This document shows, piece by piece, positions 44,074 through 54,893 of a stretch of DNA of 64,000 bases; the first letter of the stretch is position 1, and each line of letters begins with the position of its first letter. The DNA is from Pseudovirgaria hyperparasitica (Eukaryota > Ascomycota > Dothideomycetes > Acrospermales > Acrospermaceae). The position numbers were made by a program, and so were the translations under genes. The stretch covers positions 888,614-952,613 of the forward strand of contig NW_022985551.1 in assembly GCF_010093815.1 (NCBI RefSeq). Direction: 5' to 3'. The notes under the pieces are model-generated. The model was given only the letters and a program-made list of their open reading frames with translations, was not told where the DNA came from and did no database searches.

Positions 44074-45367
44074 ATGCCCTATAATACAAGGCGCAAGTCG
44101 CTGTCCCTGGAGTCGCTAGGCATCCACGTTCCAAACAGCTCCCGCGCCTCGAACCGCTCACCGCCCTCCTCCTTGCCGACCCCGGTCAGCGTCAGCGACG
44201 AAAAATCACAACCACCGCCAAAGAAGGTCAAACGTTCGCATACCATGAGCTCGTCGGGCTCCGTCTCGTCGCCGAGTCCTCCACGCAAGTCTACCATAAA
44301 GTTTGCCGATGCTGCGCTCACGAGCCGCGCCGCTGAGAACACTCCGCCACCGTCTCCGGGTGGTTTGGGCCGGCAGAATAAAATCGACACGGAGGGTATC
44401 AATGATGACATCGTCGTCGGCGTCATAGAACAGCTGGAAGAGACGGGCAATCGCCCTCATCTGCTGAAAGAGCTCGCGGCAGTGCTGTCTACAAGGCTGC
44501 AGTCTGTCGAGAGGTAAGCTGTCGTACTAGTCCTCCTGTATCCGCATCCTGCTAACAACCTATCCCAGCTCTGCAAATCCTGCTGCCATAATCTCTTCGC
44601 GTCTCGCAAACTACCTTCGACGGACCTGGACGGCGCTGTCGCCCTGTCCTCTCGACAAAGTTCTCGTTGGAACGCATCCAAAGAGAGTCTACTACTTCCT
44701 TACCACTACGCCTCATCAGGAAATTCCTCAGCATCCCGACTCTGGTCCTGCTGTTACCTCGCGCATCATCTCACCTTCACTGTCAGGTGCCACTGATGAG
44801 GAGATTGAGGACCGCGCTTCAAGAGCTCGTGCGCAAATGTCGCCCTCGCCCGAGGTCGACCTGCCGGATCTTGACTTGGGTAATGATGGCATGAACACTC
44901 CATTTTCGGAGCATGGATCACATCCGCCCATCTCAAATAACATGGCGCACAACCGTCGAGCTGCGAGTCCGCCGCTCGAGCGCGTTGAGCGCGAATTCTC
45001 CGGTCTGGCCAGCACGCTGCAGCAACGAAGTAGATGCCAGAGCGAGAGCATGGAAGATGTGACTATTGAGCCTGTCGTTGAAGATCCTGCACCATCGATC
45101 GAAATCGATGAGACCGAGGAAAGTGCCGCGCGGAAGAATAGCGAAACCGCCGCAGTCTTGTTCGGATCATCCGTCGAGAGCCTCGCCCTAGCTACAGCGG
45201 CAACGGTCATGAGCAGTCCGCTTGTCAAACCACAAAGCCTGCCCTCGGTCTTGAGCCAGAAACGGCCATTCGAGGCCGAGGTGAAGATGCTCGACGAGGC
45301 GAGGTGGGATCTCTATGAAACCAACGTCGAACTCGACGAGCTCGACGAAATGTTTGGAGATTACTAA
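44074..45367 (+). CDS. GDS1-type winged-helix domain protein
   Basis: Resembles fungal proteins with the winged-helix domain of yeast Gds1, a nuclear-encoded regulator tied genetically to mitochondrial function. A nuclear DNA-binding or chromatin role is inferred. Exons 44074-44513 and 44569-45367, over a 55 nt intron with branch GCTAAC, give 412 aa. The N-terminus has PYNTRRKSLSLESLGIHVP and a basic PPKKVKRSH patch that could be a nuclear signal. The domain at about 112-200 reads INDDIVVGVIEQLEETGNRP, then SSANPAAIISSRLANYLRRT, then CPLDKVLVGTHPKRVYYFLT. The rest is Ser/Pro/Glu-rich and ends in an acidic helix (ELDELDEMFGDY). The splice sits inside the winged helix and restores it exactly. 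Confidence 0.78.
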
Positions 45368-46035
45368 AGGAAAACAAAAGTCTGTGGAATCTGCGAGGAA
45401 ACGAAAAATGATTACCAATCGGTATGCACCTAATGCGCTTGTTTTAAGTCTTTAATTTTGCAGCTACGTATGTTTTTGTATTATCGGATATTGTTTTGTT
45501 CTACAAGTTACAGGCTCGCGCCAGGGGAGAGTAGATTCCGCTGTATATTAGACTTGGACGGGCGTTGTACTGTACTGTATACTGTACTGTACTGTGCAGA
45601 TTCAGATGACTGGGCATGGCGCTATCGGCGTTGACACACGCCCAGGAGGGCTTTGAATTTGTATCGGGCGGGACCTTGCGATTTTCGATTTCGAGTTCGA
45701 TCTCATCGTCTGATGCATAGATTCTCGGTGTGTTAAGAGGGTGCGCGGCGAAGACGGGGCTGAAGATACCATTTCAATCAAAAAGAACTTCCACTCTTCA
45801 TGACTTGCACTCTTCGTGCAGATTCTTGAGCTATTCCACGTATCAAGTTTGTACATGTTTCAGGTTGTGACAGCGTAGAGTTGTCGCATTCGGAAAACGG
45901 CTTATATCCGGCGTCTAGAGTTGCGTCATAGCTCCAAGCCGAGCTCCATCTCAAAACTTAAACATCCTCACTTCTGTTCAAACATCGTCAGGTCTTCATT
46001 GATCCTGTCAGTCACGCCCTCTCTCTCCTACTACC
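45368..46035. other. Intergenic region GDS1-like to ETR1
   Basis: 668 nt holding the upstream 3' UTR and the ETR1 promoter. It contains a TACTG tandem (about 45568-45600, GTACTGTACTG and variants). No gene seen. Confidence 0.4.
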
Positions 46036-47250
46036 ATGGCCACGACCACACTTCCTCGCTACGCTCTACGGCGGCAACTCTCCCTACCCTCAAGAACCCG
46101 GGTAGCGCACATACCCTCTCACATCTCCCAGCAGCAGCGTCGCCGCGTCTCCGCATACGGCTACGAACAAGCCAAAGCCCTCACCTTCCGCGACTACGGC
46201 GAGCCCAGCGACGTCCTCTCCCTCCACTCCCACTCAATCTCACCCGCCCACTCCAACCTCCTCACCCTCCGCTTCCTCGCCTCGCCCATCAACCCGGCCG
46301 ACATCAACCAGATCCAAGGCCTCTACCCCAGCAAACCCACCTTCACCACCTCCCTCGGCACCCCCTACCCCCTCGCCGTCGCCGGCAACGAAGCCGTCGC
46401 CCAAGTCCTCTCCACCGGCTCCGCCGTCTCCGCCCTCTCAAAGGGCGACTGGGTCATCATGAACCGCCCCAGCCTCGGCACCTGGCGCACCCACGCCCAA
46501 CTCCCCGAGTCCGCCGTCCTCAAAATCGACAATCACGAACACCTCTCCCCCATCCAAGTCGGCACCGTCAGCGTAAACCCCTGCACCGCATACCGCCTCC
46601 TCCGCGACTTTGTCCCCCTCACCCCAGGCGACTGGTTCATCCAAAACGGCGCAAACTCGGGCGTCGGCCGCGCCGCCATCCAGCTTGCCCGCGCCTGGGG
46701 CTACAGGAGCATCAACGTCGTGCGCGCCCGCCCCGACGACCCCGCCGCCACAGATGCCCTGCGCGCCGACCTCACAAGTCTAGGCGCCGACATCGTCGTC
46801 ACAGACGCAGAGCTCCAGGCCCGCGACTTCCGCGACCGCGTCGCCGAATGGACGCACGCCGGCCGCGAGCCGCTCAAGCTAGCACTCAACTGCGTAGGCG
46901 GCAAGCCCGCTCTCGCGCTGGCCAAGCAGCTCGCCCCGCACGGCTGCATGGTCACGTACGGCGCCATGGGCAGGAAGCCGCTTGAAGTGCCCGCCTCGCT
47001 GCTGATCTTCAGGGATATCCGCTTCGCTGGGTTCTGGGTTAGTGAGTGGGCGGCGCGGCATCCCGGGGAGAAGAAGAAGACGGTCGAGCATGTGTTGAAT
47101 TTGATGCGCGAGGGCGGGTTCCGCGATGCGCCGGTTGAGCGGGTGGAGTGGGGGTGGGAGACGAAGGGGGAGGAGCTGGTGCGGAGGGTGGAGGGGACGT
47201 TGGAGGGGTTCAGGAGTGGGAAGGGCGTGTTTGTGTTTGGGGAGGAGTAG
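46036..47250 (+). CDS. ETR1: Mitochondrial trans-2-enoyl-CoA/ACP reductase
   Basis: Catalyses the NADPH-dependent last step of mitochondrial type II fatty-acid synthesis, which supplies the octanoyl precursor of lipoate and supports respiration. A single exon encodes 404 aa. An Arg/Ser-rich presequence of about 35 residues is followed by an MDR-fold reductase: LRFLASPINPADINQIQG, then LYPSKP carrying the catalytic-region Tyr, then AVAGNEAVAQVLSTG. The nucleotide-binding block is WFIQNGANSGVGRAAIQLAR, followed by LALNCVGGKPALALAKQL and GFWVSEWAARHPGEKK. No zinc-ligand cluster is present, as expected. The coding strand switches from C-rich to G-rich near 47000. The gene is convergent with ISN1. 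Confidence 0.93.
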   Translation: MATTTLPRYALRRQLSLPSRTRVAHIPSHISQQQRRRVSAYGYEQAKALTFRDYGEPSDVLSLHSHSISPAHSNLLTLRFLASPINPADINQIQGLYPSKPTFTTSLGTPYPLAVAGNEAVAQVLSTGSAVSALSKGDWVIMNRPSLGTWRTHAQLPESAVLKIDNHEHLSPIQVGTVSVNPCTAYRLLRDFVPLTPGDWFIQNGANSGVGRAAIQLARAWGYRSINVVRARPDDPAATDALRADLTSLGADIVVTDAELQARDFRDRVAEWTHAGREPLKLALNCVGGKPALALAKQLAPHGCMVTYGAMGRKPLEVPASLLIFRDIRFAGFWVSEWAARHPGEKKKTVEHVLNLMREGGFRDAPVERVEWGWETKGEELVRRVEGTLEGFRSGKGVFVFGEE

Positions 47251-47340
47251 GGTCGGGCTGGGGGGCTTGGGTGGCTTGGGGGGCTTGGGTAGCTTGGGGG
47301 ACTTGGGGGACTTGGGGGACTTGGGGGGCTTTGGGGAGGG
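47251..47340. repeat. G-rich minisatellite after ETR1 stop
   Basis: Units of the GGGGGACTTG / GGGGGGCTTGGGTAG kind repeat directly after the stop codon, followed by a TGTG/TATG tract to 47395. The G runs are dense enough for G-quadruplex formation in principle. Related in position and composition to the repeat after the FAD oxidase. Confidence 0.88.
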
Positions 47341-47676
47341 AAGAAGTGTGTGTATGTGTATGTGTGCGTGTGTGTGCGTGTGTGTGTATGTGTACATAGC
47401 GAACGGAGTGGCATGCATGCATGTATTGTATGGCTTCACGGTTGAATATTTGGACCTAGCAGATATACATGTGCGGCCTAAGCTTCAAATGCCCTCCTCC
47501 CACTTCCCCCTCTCACGATCCCACAAACATCGTCGGACCATCCCACTCCGATCATCACAACACAAGGCCAGACAGACCACATATTCCATCCGACAACACC
47601 GACCACACCCGTCTCAGCCCTCCAACAACACCGACACACTCCCATCCTAGCACAGCCTTACTACCACAACCAACCC

Positions 47677-47736
47677 NNNNNNNNNNNNNNNNNNNNNNNN
47701 NNNNNNNNNNNNNNNNNNNNNNNNNNNNNNNNNNNN
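47677..47736. other. Assembly gap (60 N)
   Basis: Sixty undetermined bases. They fall at the 3' end of ISN1 and hide its last codons and stop. Confidence 0.99.
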
Positions 47737-49381
47737 GCTCCTGCAACCGATCCAACTCCCCAACCTCATCCAGCAGCGCACACGTCTCCCCCGGCCCCGC
47801 AATCCAAGCAGTCGTACACGCCATCCTTGCCCTAAAATCATTCGCGCCGCCGGCACTCAAGAACTGATCGCCCACATGCAGCGTCTTCGCGCCCTCGACC
47901 CCACCGAAAAACTTCTGACACGCCCGCACGCCCCAGGATTTATCGCCAATGTCGACGAAGACGTCGGTTCCGCCGTTGAAGGCGCAGAAGGGCAGGCGGC
48001 GGCCGACGGGGGAGTGGTCGAGGGCTTTTTGCACGGCCAGCACGGTTTCTTCGAGGTTTTCGCGGGAGAGCTTTGCGGGGGGGGTGTCTGTGGTTGGGGG
48101 GTTAGGGATGATGCCGACGGCGCGGGGCTTGCGGATGAGGGTTGCGGGGAGGGAGAGGGTGGAGATTGTGCTGCGGAGGGCGGACTCGGCGAGGTCGAGG
48201 AGGGCGGTGATGTCGGCGTCGGTCCAGAGGTGCATTTCGGGGAGCTGCCAGTCTGCGCGCGGGACGGGGCGGAGCAGGCTGGGCTGGGAGGGGTCGAAGG
48301 CGAAGCAGTAGTTGCTTTCGCCGCCGAGGATGACGAGGTTCTGGTTGTGGGGGGAGGCGGTTGTCTGGATGGCGTCGAGGAGGCCGTGGAGGCGGTGGTA
48401 GTAAGGGGTTGCGGTCGGGTAGCCGGCGGCGGTGACGATGCCGATGCGGGTGCCTGCGCGCATGAGCTGGAGGATGCGCGGGATGACGGGGTTGTCGGGG
48501 GTGAGCTCCATGCCGTCGTCGTAGAGGGTGACGTCGCCGTCGAAGGTGACGAGGTCGAGGGGGCCGGTGCGGACGAGTGACATTACCTGGGCGGTGTTGA
48601 GGATGAGGCGGATGTCGTTGAAGGAGGGCGGGACGTGGCGGCGGCGGGAGATGAGGCGGCGGGTGTCTTGGTAGATGAAGGCGTCGTGGAGCTGGAGGGG
48701 CGTGAAGAAGGTTGAGACGGTGGGGACGAGGAGGCGGAGTTTGGAGCGGTCTTCTGTGCCTTCGAGTTGGTGGATGACTGGGTGGGTGGGTGGATGGTTA
48801 GTGGTGTTTTGATGCTGTGGAGTTCATATGAGAAGAACGGGGCGTACTGTGGTCGTTTATGATGCCCTCTACGTCGCGCATGATCTCTGCGTATCTCTTG
48901 TGTGCTCCCTCGGCGGACACCCGGATCGACTCATGGCCGGGCTCGAAGATGGCCGTAGGCTGAGAGTGCAGGACAAAAGGCACGGCAAGGAGTCCCTGGA
49001 GCCCTTCATGTCAGCTCCTAGCACATCGTGGCTGCTATCAGGACCAAGGTCAAGGTCGTACTTTGATCCATTCAATCTATGACAGACGGTTTAGCAGGTG
49101 TCTCTTTGAGTCGAGTGTGTGTATATCACGGAGTATTGATGCTCCGGACAGCAGGCTCACCAATTGGTCCCTTCGATGCGACTACAGTCCCATTCCCAGC
49201 ATTGGTTAGCGAGAGCGAGCAAGCTAGATTTATATATACCCCCGTCGAGGAGTACTGGTGGAGTGGACGCACCTTGAGAGCATCTGTCAGATGGATTAGC
49301 ATAAGTGAAAGCTGTAGTCTGTCTGTCAGACCAGAGGCACATGTTTTGCAACGTACATTCGACTCGATATCGTGTAGTCAT
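47737..49381 (-). CDS. ISN1: IMP-specific 5'-nucleotidase, 3' end in assembly gap
   Basis: Dephosphorylates IMP to inosine, adjusting purine nucleotide pools. Exons on the minus strand: 49357-49381, 49273-49283, 49161-49181, 49062-49076, 48848-48995 and 47737-48777. They build MTTRYRVEYALK, SHRRDQL, IEWIK, GLLAVPFVLHSQPTAIFEP and so on, collinear with fungal Isn1. The haloacid-dehalogenase-like motif DLVTFDGDVTLYDDG has its acidic pair at D153/D155. Later blocks are LVILGGESNYCFAF, RLPFCAFNGGTDVFVDIGDK, and LHVGDQFLSAGGANDFRAR. 420 residues are visible and only a few C-terminal codons should be missing in the N gap. Exons 2-4 are 11, 21 and 15 nt. The gene shares a 460 nt divergent region with MED17. 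Confidence 0.9.
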
Positions 49382-49841
49382 TGTTTTGTTGTTGGAGTTT
49401 GAGAGTAATAGTAGTAGCAGTAGCTATTATTATATCGTTCTTGGGGACCCCGCGAGCTTTAAGTGGATGGATTAGACGGGAAGCCGGAGCTTTGCACGGA
49501 CCGGGTCAAACGTTCATATATACGCCTCCGCCCTCCCTCTCCAATGTCCAAGGTGGAGCAGCAGCACCGGGAAACTGACTTGTCGTACCGTACAGCGGAG
49601 GAAGTGAGTGGCCGACAGATCTATTCACTAGCAGCTAGCTGCAGCGGCCTCGTGGCTACTTTCGCGACTCGCATATATCGTCCTACTCGGTCAACCAACC
49701 TCCCTCGCTCCAAGCCACCCGAAATTACCTAAGCCGCTTGCAGCCGCGGTCGGCGGAACGCGTTGAAGCTTCACCAAGCTCAGCTCTCCACCAACGCGGT
49801 CGATCTGCATACCATTGAGCACGCACACGCACTATAGAATC
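49382..49841. promoter_or_regulatory. Bidirectional promoter region, ISN1/MED17
   Basis: 460 nt between divergent starts. It contains AGT-rich DNA (49408-49430) and ATATA elements (49515-49525, 49672-49678). No specific regulatory site can be named. Confidence 0.4.
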
Positions 49842-51864
49842 ATGACCGACACCTCCAAGTCCGCCTTCTCGCTCTCCCTGCGGCCCTGGCCGGGTCAGAG
49901 CAAGCAAGCAGAGTCCAGCGCAGAGCTCCAGGCCCGACTGTTCCAGCAGCGGGGCCACTTTCGTCACATCACAGAGGCCGGGCTCGAGGAGGAGATCCGC
50001 GCGGCGGCGGCTGGCGAGACAAAAGACGGCGAGGATGCCGACTCGCACGAGGGCGAGCATGAGCTTACGGAGAAAGAGTGGCGGGAGAAGCTGGTGGCGC
50101 AGAAGATACTGATGTTAAATTATCTCCAGTAAGTCTGGCCGGGGTGGAGTCTTCGACGTTGTGAGTTCGCGTACTAACGTGAAAGACAGACAGGCTAACA
50201 ACGAAGCCATGATTGCGCGCGACTTTATATCGCTCCTCATCTCGAAAGACTCGCCCAAGACCGCGCAGATCTCCCTTTCACCGGCGGCGAGGGAAGCGGT
50301 GCCGATGGGGTCCCTGGGCTGGACTAGGTGGCATCGTCAATCAGCGCTAGAGCCGACGAGTGAAGAGAAGGAGCAGGAGGAGCGTGATGCGCTGTTGGCG
50401 CAAGGCGCGCGAGTACAGGCGCTGAACAACGCAGCTGATATCCTATTAAATGCCGCCACGCGCCTGGAGACGGACGTGCGGCGAGAGACAAAGTACTGGG
50501 AGCAGGTGCTGTCCATCACCGAGAAGGGATGGTCGGTACGAAAGATTCAGAATGACAGGTTCAATATGGGTGTTCAGTTAGGGTTCGCGGAAGCAAGTGA
50601 TCAGTTCAAGAGGAGGGGATTCACTCCACTACGGACCGACGAAGACGGCAGTGTGATTCTGGACCAGGAGCTGACAAAGACACCGCATACCCTGAGAGTG
50701 CGCATCGTACAGGATGGGGTCATTCTGGGCACATCACAGCTTCGGCAACACGTCAAGACAGATCATGCCGAACTCGAACAACTGATTGGACGGGCCAGAG
50801 ATTCCCTCTTCGACGAGGAGCTCTTCCATGAAATATCTCTAGAAACACGGGAACTCTTGTCCTACGACGTCAAGATGAAGGACTCCACCATACGCATCCC
50901 CCTAATGTCCCCCACCCAAGAAGCAGACAACAAGCGCGAGATCCAAATCGACCTCATGCAGCTCAGCGAGTCCACCGTGCCATCCCACGATCCAAGCCTC
51001 GACGACCTAGCACAAAACATCGCCATCGCACTCCGCCTGCTCCTCTCACGCGTCCATCGACAGCGACTCCAGCGCCGCTCCGAGCTGCCCGCCCCCCTCT
51101 CCAGTCGCAAGGAGCAGAAACCGCCAGAGGCCATCCTCAGACCGCTAATGGCCTTCTTCCTCCATCGCCGCGACGCAGCCGCCGTACGGCACTGTCTCGA
51201 ACAGACGCGCAAGATCCTCCGCTCCGCCGGCCTGGCCATGCCCCTCGAATTCCACACCTGCGAAAGCATCACATCCTCCATCACCAAGAACCTCGCCTCG
51301 TCCACGTCTCCTTCTCCCTCCCCCATCTCCACCCTCCTCGCCCCGTTCGTCCAAACCCTCCACTCAACCGCCCTCCTTACCCTCCCCTCCTCTTCTTCCC
51401 AATCACCATCATCATCAACCCCCCTCCACATAACCCTAACAATAAGCACAAAGCTCTCCCCCCCAACCTTCGGCACCCTCTTCACCCTGCACCCCCCCGC
51501 CCTCTCCATCCCCACCGTCCCCGCCCTCTGCACCCACATCCACACCCTCCTCGCCCTCGACATAGCACACAACATCCTCGGCCCCCGCGTCCTCCCCCGC
51601 TTCAGGCCCGACGAGCGCCAGGCAATGCTCTACGGCGTGCTCGGCGGCGCCGCAGACACAAACGCCCATCCGGACAAGGCGTGCATGGTCAGCGTGGCGC
51701 TGCGCAGCGATCGTCTGGTGGTCAGGCGGAAGATGGTCAAGGCGAAGCAGGGGCGGGAGGATGTGCTTTATCATGTTTGGACTGCGGAGGGCGGTAGCAG
51801 TGGGAATGAGGTGGTGGTGGATATTGCCGAGGTGGTGCGTAGGTTTGTTGGTGTGGTGGCGTAG
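49842..51864 (+). CDS. MED17: Mediator complex subunit 17
   Basis: The head-module scaffold subunit of Mediator (yeast Srb4), needed for most RNA polymerase II transcription. Exons 49842-50128 and 50190-51864, over a 61 nt intron with branch ACTAAC, give 653 aa. The acidic N-terminus FSLSLRPWPG is typical, and RDFISLLISKDSPKTAQISL and VPMGSLGWTRWHR match the family. The central signature TRLETDVRRETKYWEQVLSI then TEKGWSVRKI is strongly conserved in fungal Med17. The C-terminal half has a Ser/Pro-rich insertion (TSPSPSPISTLL; SSSSQSPSSSTP) within a C-rich stretch. The acceptor choice CAG|A CAG gives YLQQANNEAMIARDF. The next CAG would break the frame. Confidence 0.9.
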
Positions 51865-52161
51865 GTCTGGAGATTGAGGATATGGAGAGATGGTGGGAGT
51901 ATGCGTAGGAGTAGTAGTAGTAGGGCAATCTATGTGATAATCTATAAGCCTGCATTGTTGTTGTTTGCAGGGAAAATAAATATAAGTATTGAGAAAGGAC
52001 AAAGAATATAAAAAGGCTTTGTAAATGGGTATCCAACGAGAAAACCGCGGTGCCGCTGCTGGTGGTGGTGCGAAGCGACACAGATGCAAATGCCATGTTA
52101 TCCCGACCATCAATCACATCACCACAAATCAAAAACACTCTCTTGAGCCATCCGTCCTCGC

Positions 52162-54253
52162 TCACACCTGGCTGAACCTACGCCTACTACTCCTCCCACC
52201 CACCGACGGCGGCGGCGGCGGCACAGGCGCAGTCGGCGGCGAAACAGCAGGCACACTCCTCCGAAACTCAGGCGGCGGCCTCGGAAAGCCCCCCCTACTA
52301 TCCCGATGATCTCGCTCCCTGAACCGCTCCCGCTCCCTTTCCCTCTCACGATCCCTCTCACGGTCCGAAAACACAATATCCTCGTCGTCAATCTCCCACG
52401 TGTCCATGCTGCCGCGTCTCCGACTGACCGCTCTCGGAGGAGGAGGAGGATGGTGCCGCCCCTCAGGCCTCCCGCCATCCACACTGCGAGCCCTCCTCGA
52501 GCCGGCACCAGCCGCAGACGGGCCGACGCTCGTCCGTCTCGAGGACGCGCGGCCCTCGCCGCCTCGTCTGCTGCGCTTCGGCTTCGCGGCGCCCGTGGGC
52601 GCAGGCTTGAGCACGTAGCCAAAGGACTCGGGGTCGCGTCTGGCGAGGTCGCGCTCGAGGCGGAAGAGCGGGCTCTCGGGCAAGTCTCTGTTCTGGCCCT
52701 TTTCGGCGAGCGGGCGCGGGAGGCGGTAGAAGATGTCTGGGTCTGGGCCGGCGGCGTCGTCGTAGTTGATGTGGAGGGACCAGTCTGCGAGGGCGGGGCA
52801 GGTGTAGGTGCTTTTGTCGGCGACGCCGGGGCCGCGGAAGTGGAGGCGGGCGCGCACGCTCGGGTGGATGTATTCGCATGTGTCGGTGAGGAGGCGGTCG
52901 GTGGGCCGGTTGGTGGTTGGGTCGGCGGCGTGGTAGGAGCCTGGGGTGCGTGTTTTGCCGCCGCCGAGGGCGTAGAGGCCGGCCATGGAGTTTGGGATCT
53001 TGCCAAAGGACCAGGGGCGGACGTCTTCGTCGCGGGAGGCATAGTAGCGGTCGTTTGCGTCGTCTTGCTCGAGGACGTAGGCGCTGCGCATGTCGAGGAA
53101 GGGCTCGAGTTGCGACATCATCCACGCCAGCGTGATGTTGGCGAGTTGCTGGTCGTCTTCGCCGCCGCCAATGTTGGAGTGGACGCCAGGAAACCAGACT
53201 TGGCGCAGCTTGGTCTTGTTGCCAGCCGGTTTTTCCCAGATGGCCGGGGCGAATGCACTGCGGCGTTCGTCGAGGGCGAGTGCCTGGAAGGCGTTGTCGA
53301 CGTTGTTCCCGAGCTTGGTGTCGTGGAAGGATGTTTCCTTGGATTGCTGGCTTTGGAGTCCGACTTTTGTGAGCCAGCCGACACGGGGGAGCCCGAGACT
53401 GCCTACTGTGTCCCATACCGCAATTGCTTTGATGCGGACCCCTAAGGTTGTCAGCCCTCGCCGCTCGAGCTCTCGCGCATACGTTGGATCGGCGGCACTT
53501 GGTTTCTTAGGAAAGGGGACATCTGGATATTTTGGGCGATAGTCGGGGTCTCGCCTATTTTTGACGTCTTGGTGGATCTCAGCTAGGCCTGATAGACCCT
53601 TCTTGGTCAAAATGCCTATCACATCCATGAAGCCTGCTATCGAGCGGACAGTAAAGGCACCCCGAGAGAAGCCTATCAGGAAGATCTCGTCGCCAGTTGT
53701 GTAGTTGTTGGCGATGAAAGAGTATGCCTCACGAACATTTTCATCAAGGCCTTCTCCAGTAGTACCTAGATTAGATCAGTGACTAGTCCCTGACAAGAAG
53801 CAGCATTGACAATGGTGTTCTACGAACCTTGTAGAAGTCGCTCTACCACCCCCCCTCTTGATCCGACCCCAAAATGATAGTACACAATCTGCGGTATCCC
53901 GTCCGCGGACACATCTTTGATTGCTCTCGATATCCTCGTGACATTACTCGGAATCGCAAGTTGACCGTTGATGAGGCCATTGTCCGCGTTGAGCCACGTC
54001 CCTGCTCAGTATAAGCATTCACTCTGGCTCACGTGACCATTTGTACCCAATACAACTCACCGTCAGCACAAACAATTAATCTCTTGAACGGCGGCCCAGC
54101 TATTGGCGGTGGTGGTATTGCAGTTCGTGGCCTCGACACCGAACGCGCGCGCACAACCGACGTTGCCCTCGCCAGCTCCTCCGGATCCGTAACCGGTACG
54201 CCATCCCTATAAACATCATAAACCTTGCCGTTAGCCCTGATCTCCGCAGCCAT
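52162..54253 (-). CDS. DUF2235 alpha/beta-hydrolase (Tle1-like phospholipase family)
   Basis: Belongs to the DUF2235 family, which includes the bacterial type VI effector phospholipases (Tle1). Fungal members are of unknown function. Exons: 54061-54253, 53828-54001 and 52162-53765 (introns 59 and 62 nt) give 656 aa. The splices restore LIVCADGTWLNADNGLINGQ and YYHFGVGSRGG. The nucleophile elbow GFSRG places Ser156 after GDEIFLI. AIAVWDTVGSLG and QVWFPGVHSNIGGG supply the other conserved acidic/His positions. From about residue 500 a disordered Arg/Ser/Pro tail with RERERERERFRERD and poly-Pro follows. No signal peptide or membrane segment is seen. The gene is convergent with MED17 and next to a HET gene. 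Confidence 0.87.
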
Positions 54254-54893
54254 TTTCTGCTCTCTCCCAGCGGCTACTGCAACCCTCAAATCCCTCAACC
54301 GTCTTTCAGTTTCCGAAGTCGTTCGTGCGCGTAATGCACACCCGATTTGCGCGTTACGTTAGTCCGGGAAATCGGCTCGGCGCGCGCCGTGAAGCTCTAG
54401 CTGAGCTGACAGGAAGACCAGAGGATCCAGCGGAATGTAAAGGTTCGGCAGCAACGCGGTCGACAGCGGAGTCCATGTCCTTGTTCGCATACGGCAGAGA
54501 GAGGGAATTGGGCGCGGCCGGTGTGCGAAGAAAGAAAAGAAAGGCTGGAGAGCGTGGGCACGAGACTTGATTGATGCCCATTCGCAGGCATCGTCCTGGC
54601 GTTGGGTTGGTGCACTGGTCGTAGGGCAGAAGAGGCGTTGACGCTAGCGTTGTTACGTACGTCCGTCGGCTGGGGCGTCCCTTGCCCCTTGCCCCGGCCA
54701 TTGCAATATTATGTCAACAACAAAGTTGAACATGATTACCACAACAACAAAAGTGATCTGGAACTATCGCAGGCATAAGTCCTCCGTGTATTGGACTATC
54801 CACTGGAAGTGAATCATGACAAGGTGCCCAGGGCTCAGCCTGCACCTTCAACCAAAAAGTACATAGGCATCAAGCCCAAGCTGCATGATATTG
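54254..54893. other. Intergenic region DUF2235-HET
   Basis: 640 nt with the DUF2235 promoter and HET 3' UTR. ORFs on either strand are short and without recognisable motifs. Confidence 0.4.

Noticed and set aside
52306-53445. 379-codon ORF antisense to DUF2235
   Set aside because: The sense strand carries conserved catalytic motifs; the antisense frame is open because of biased GC-rich codons.
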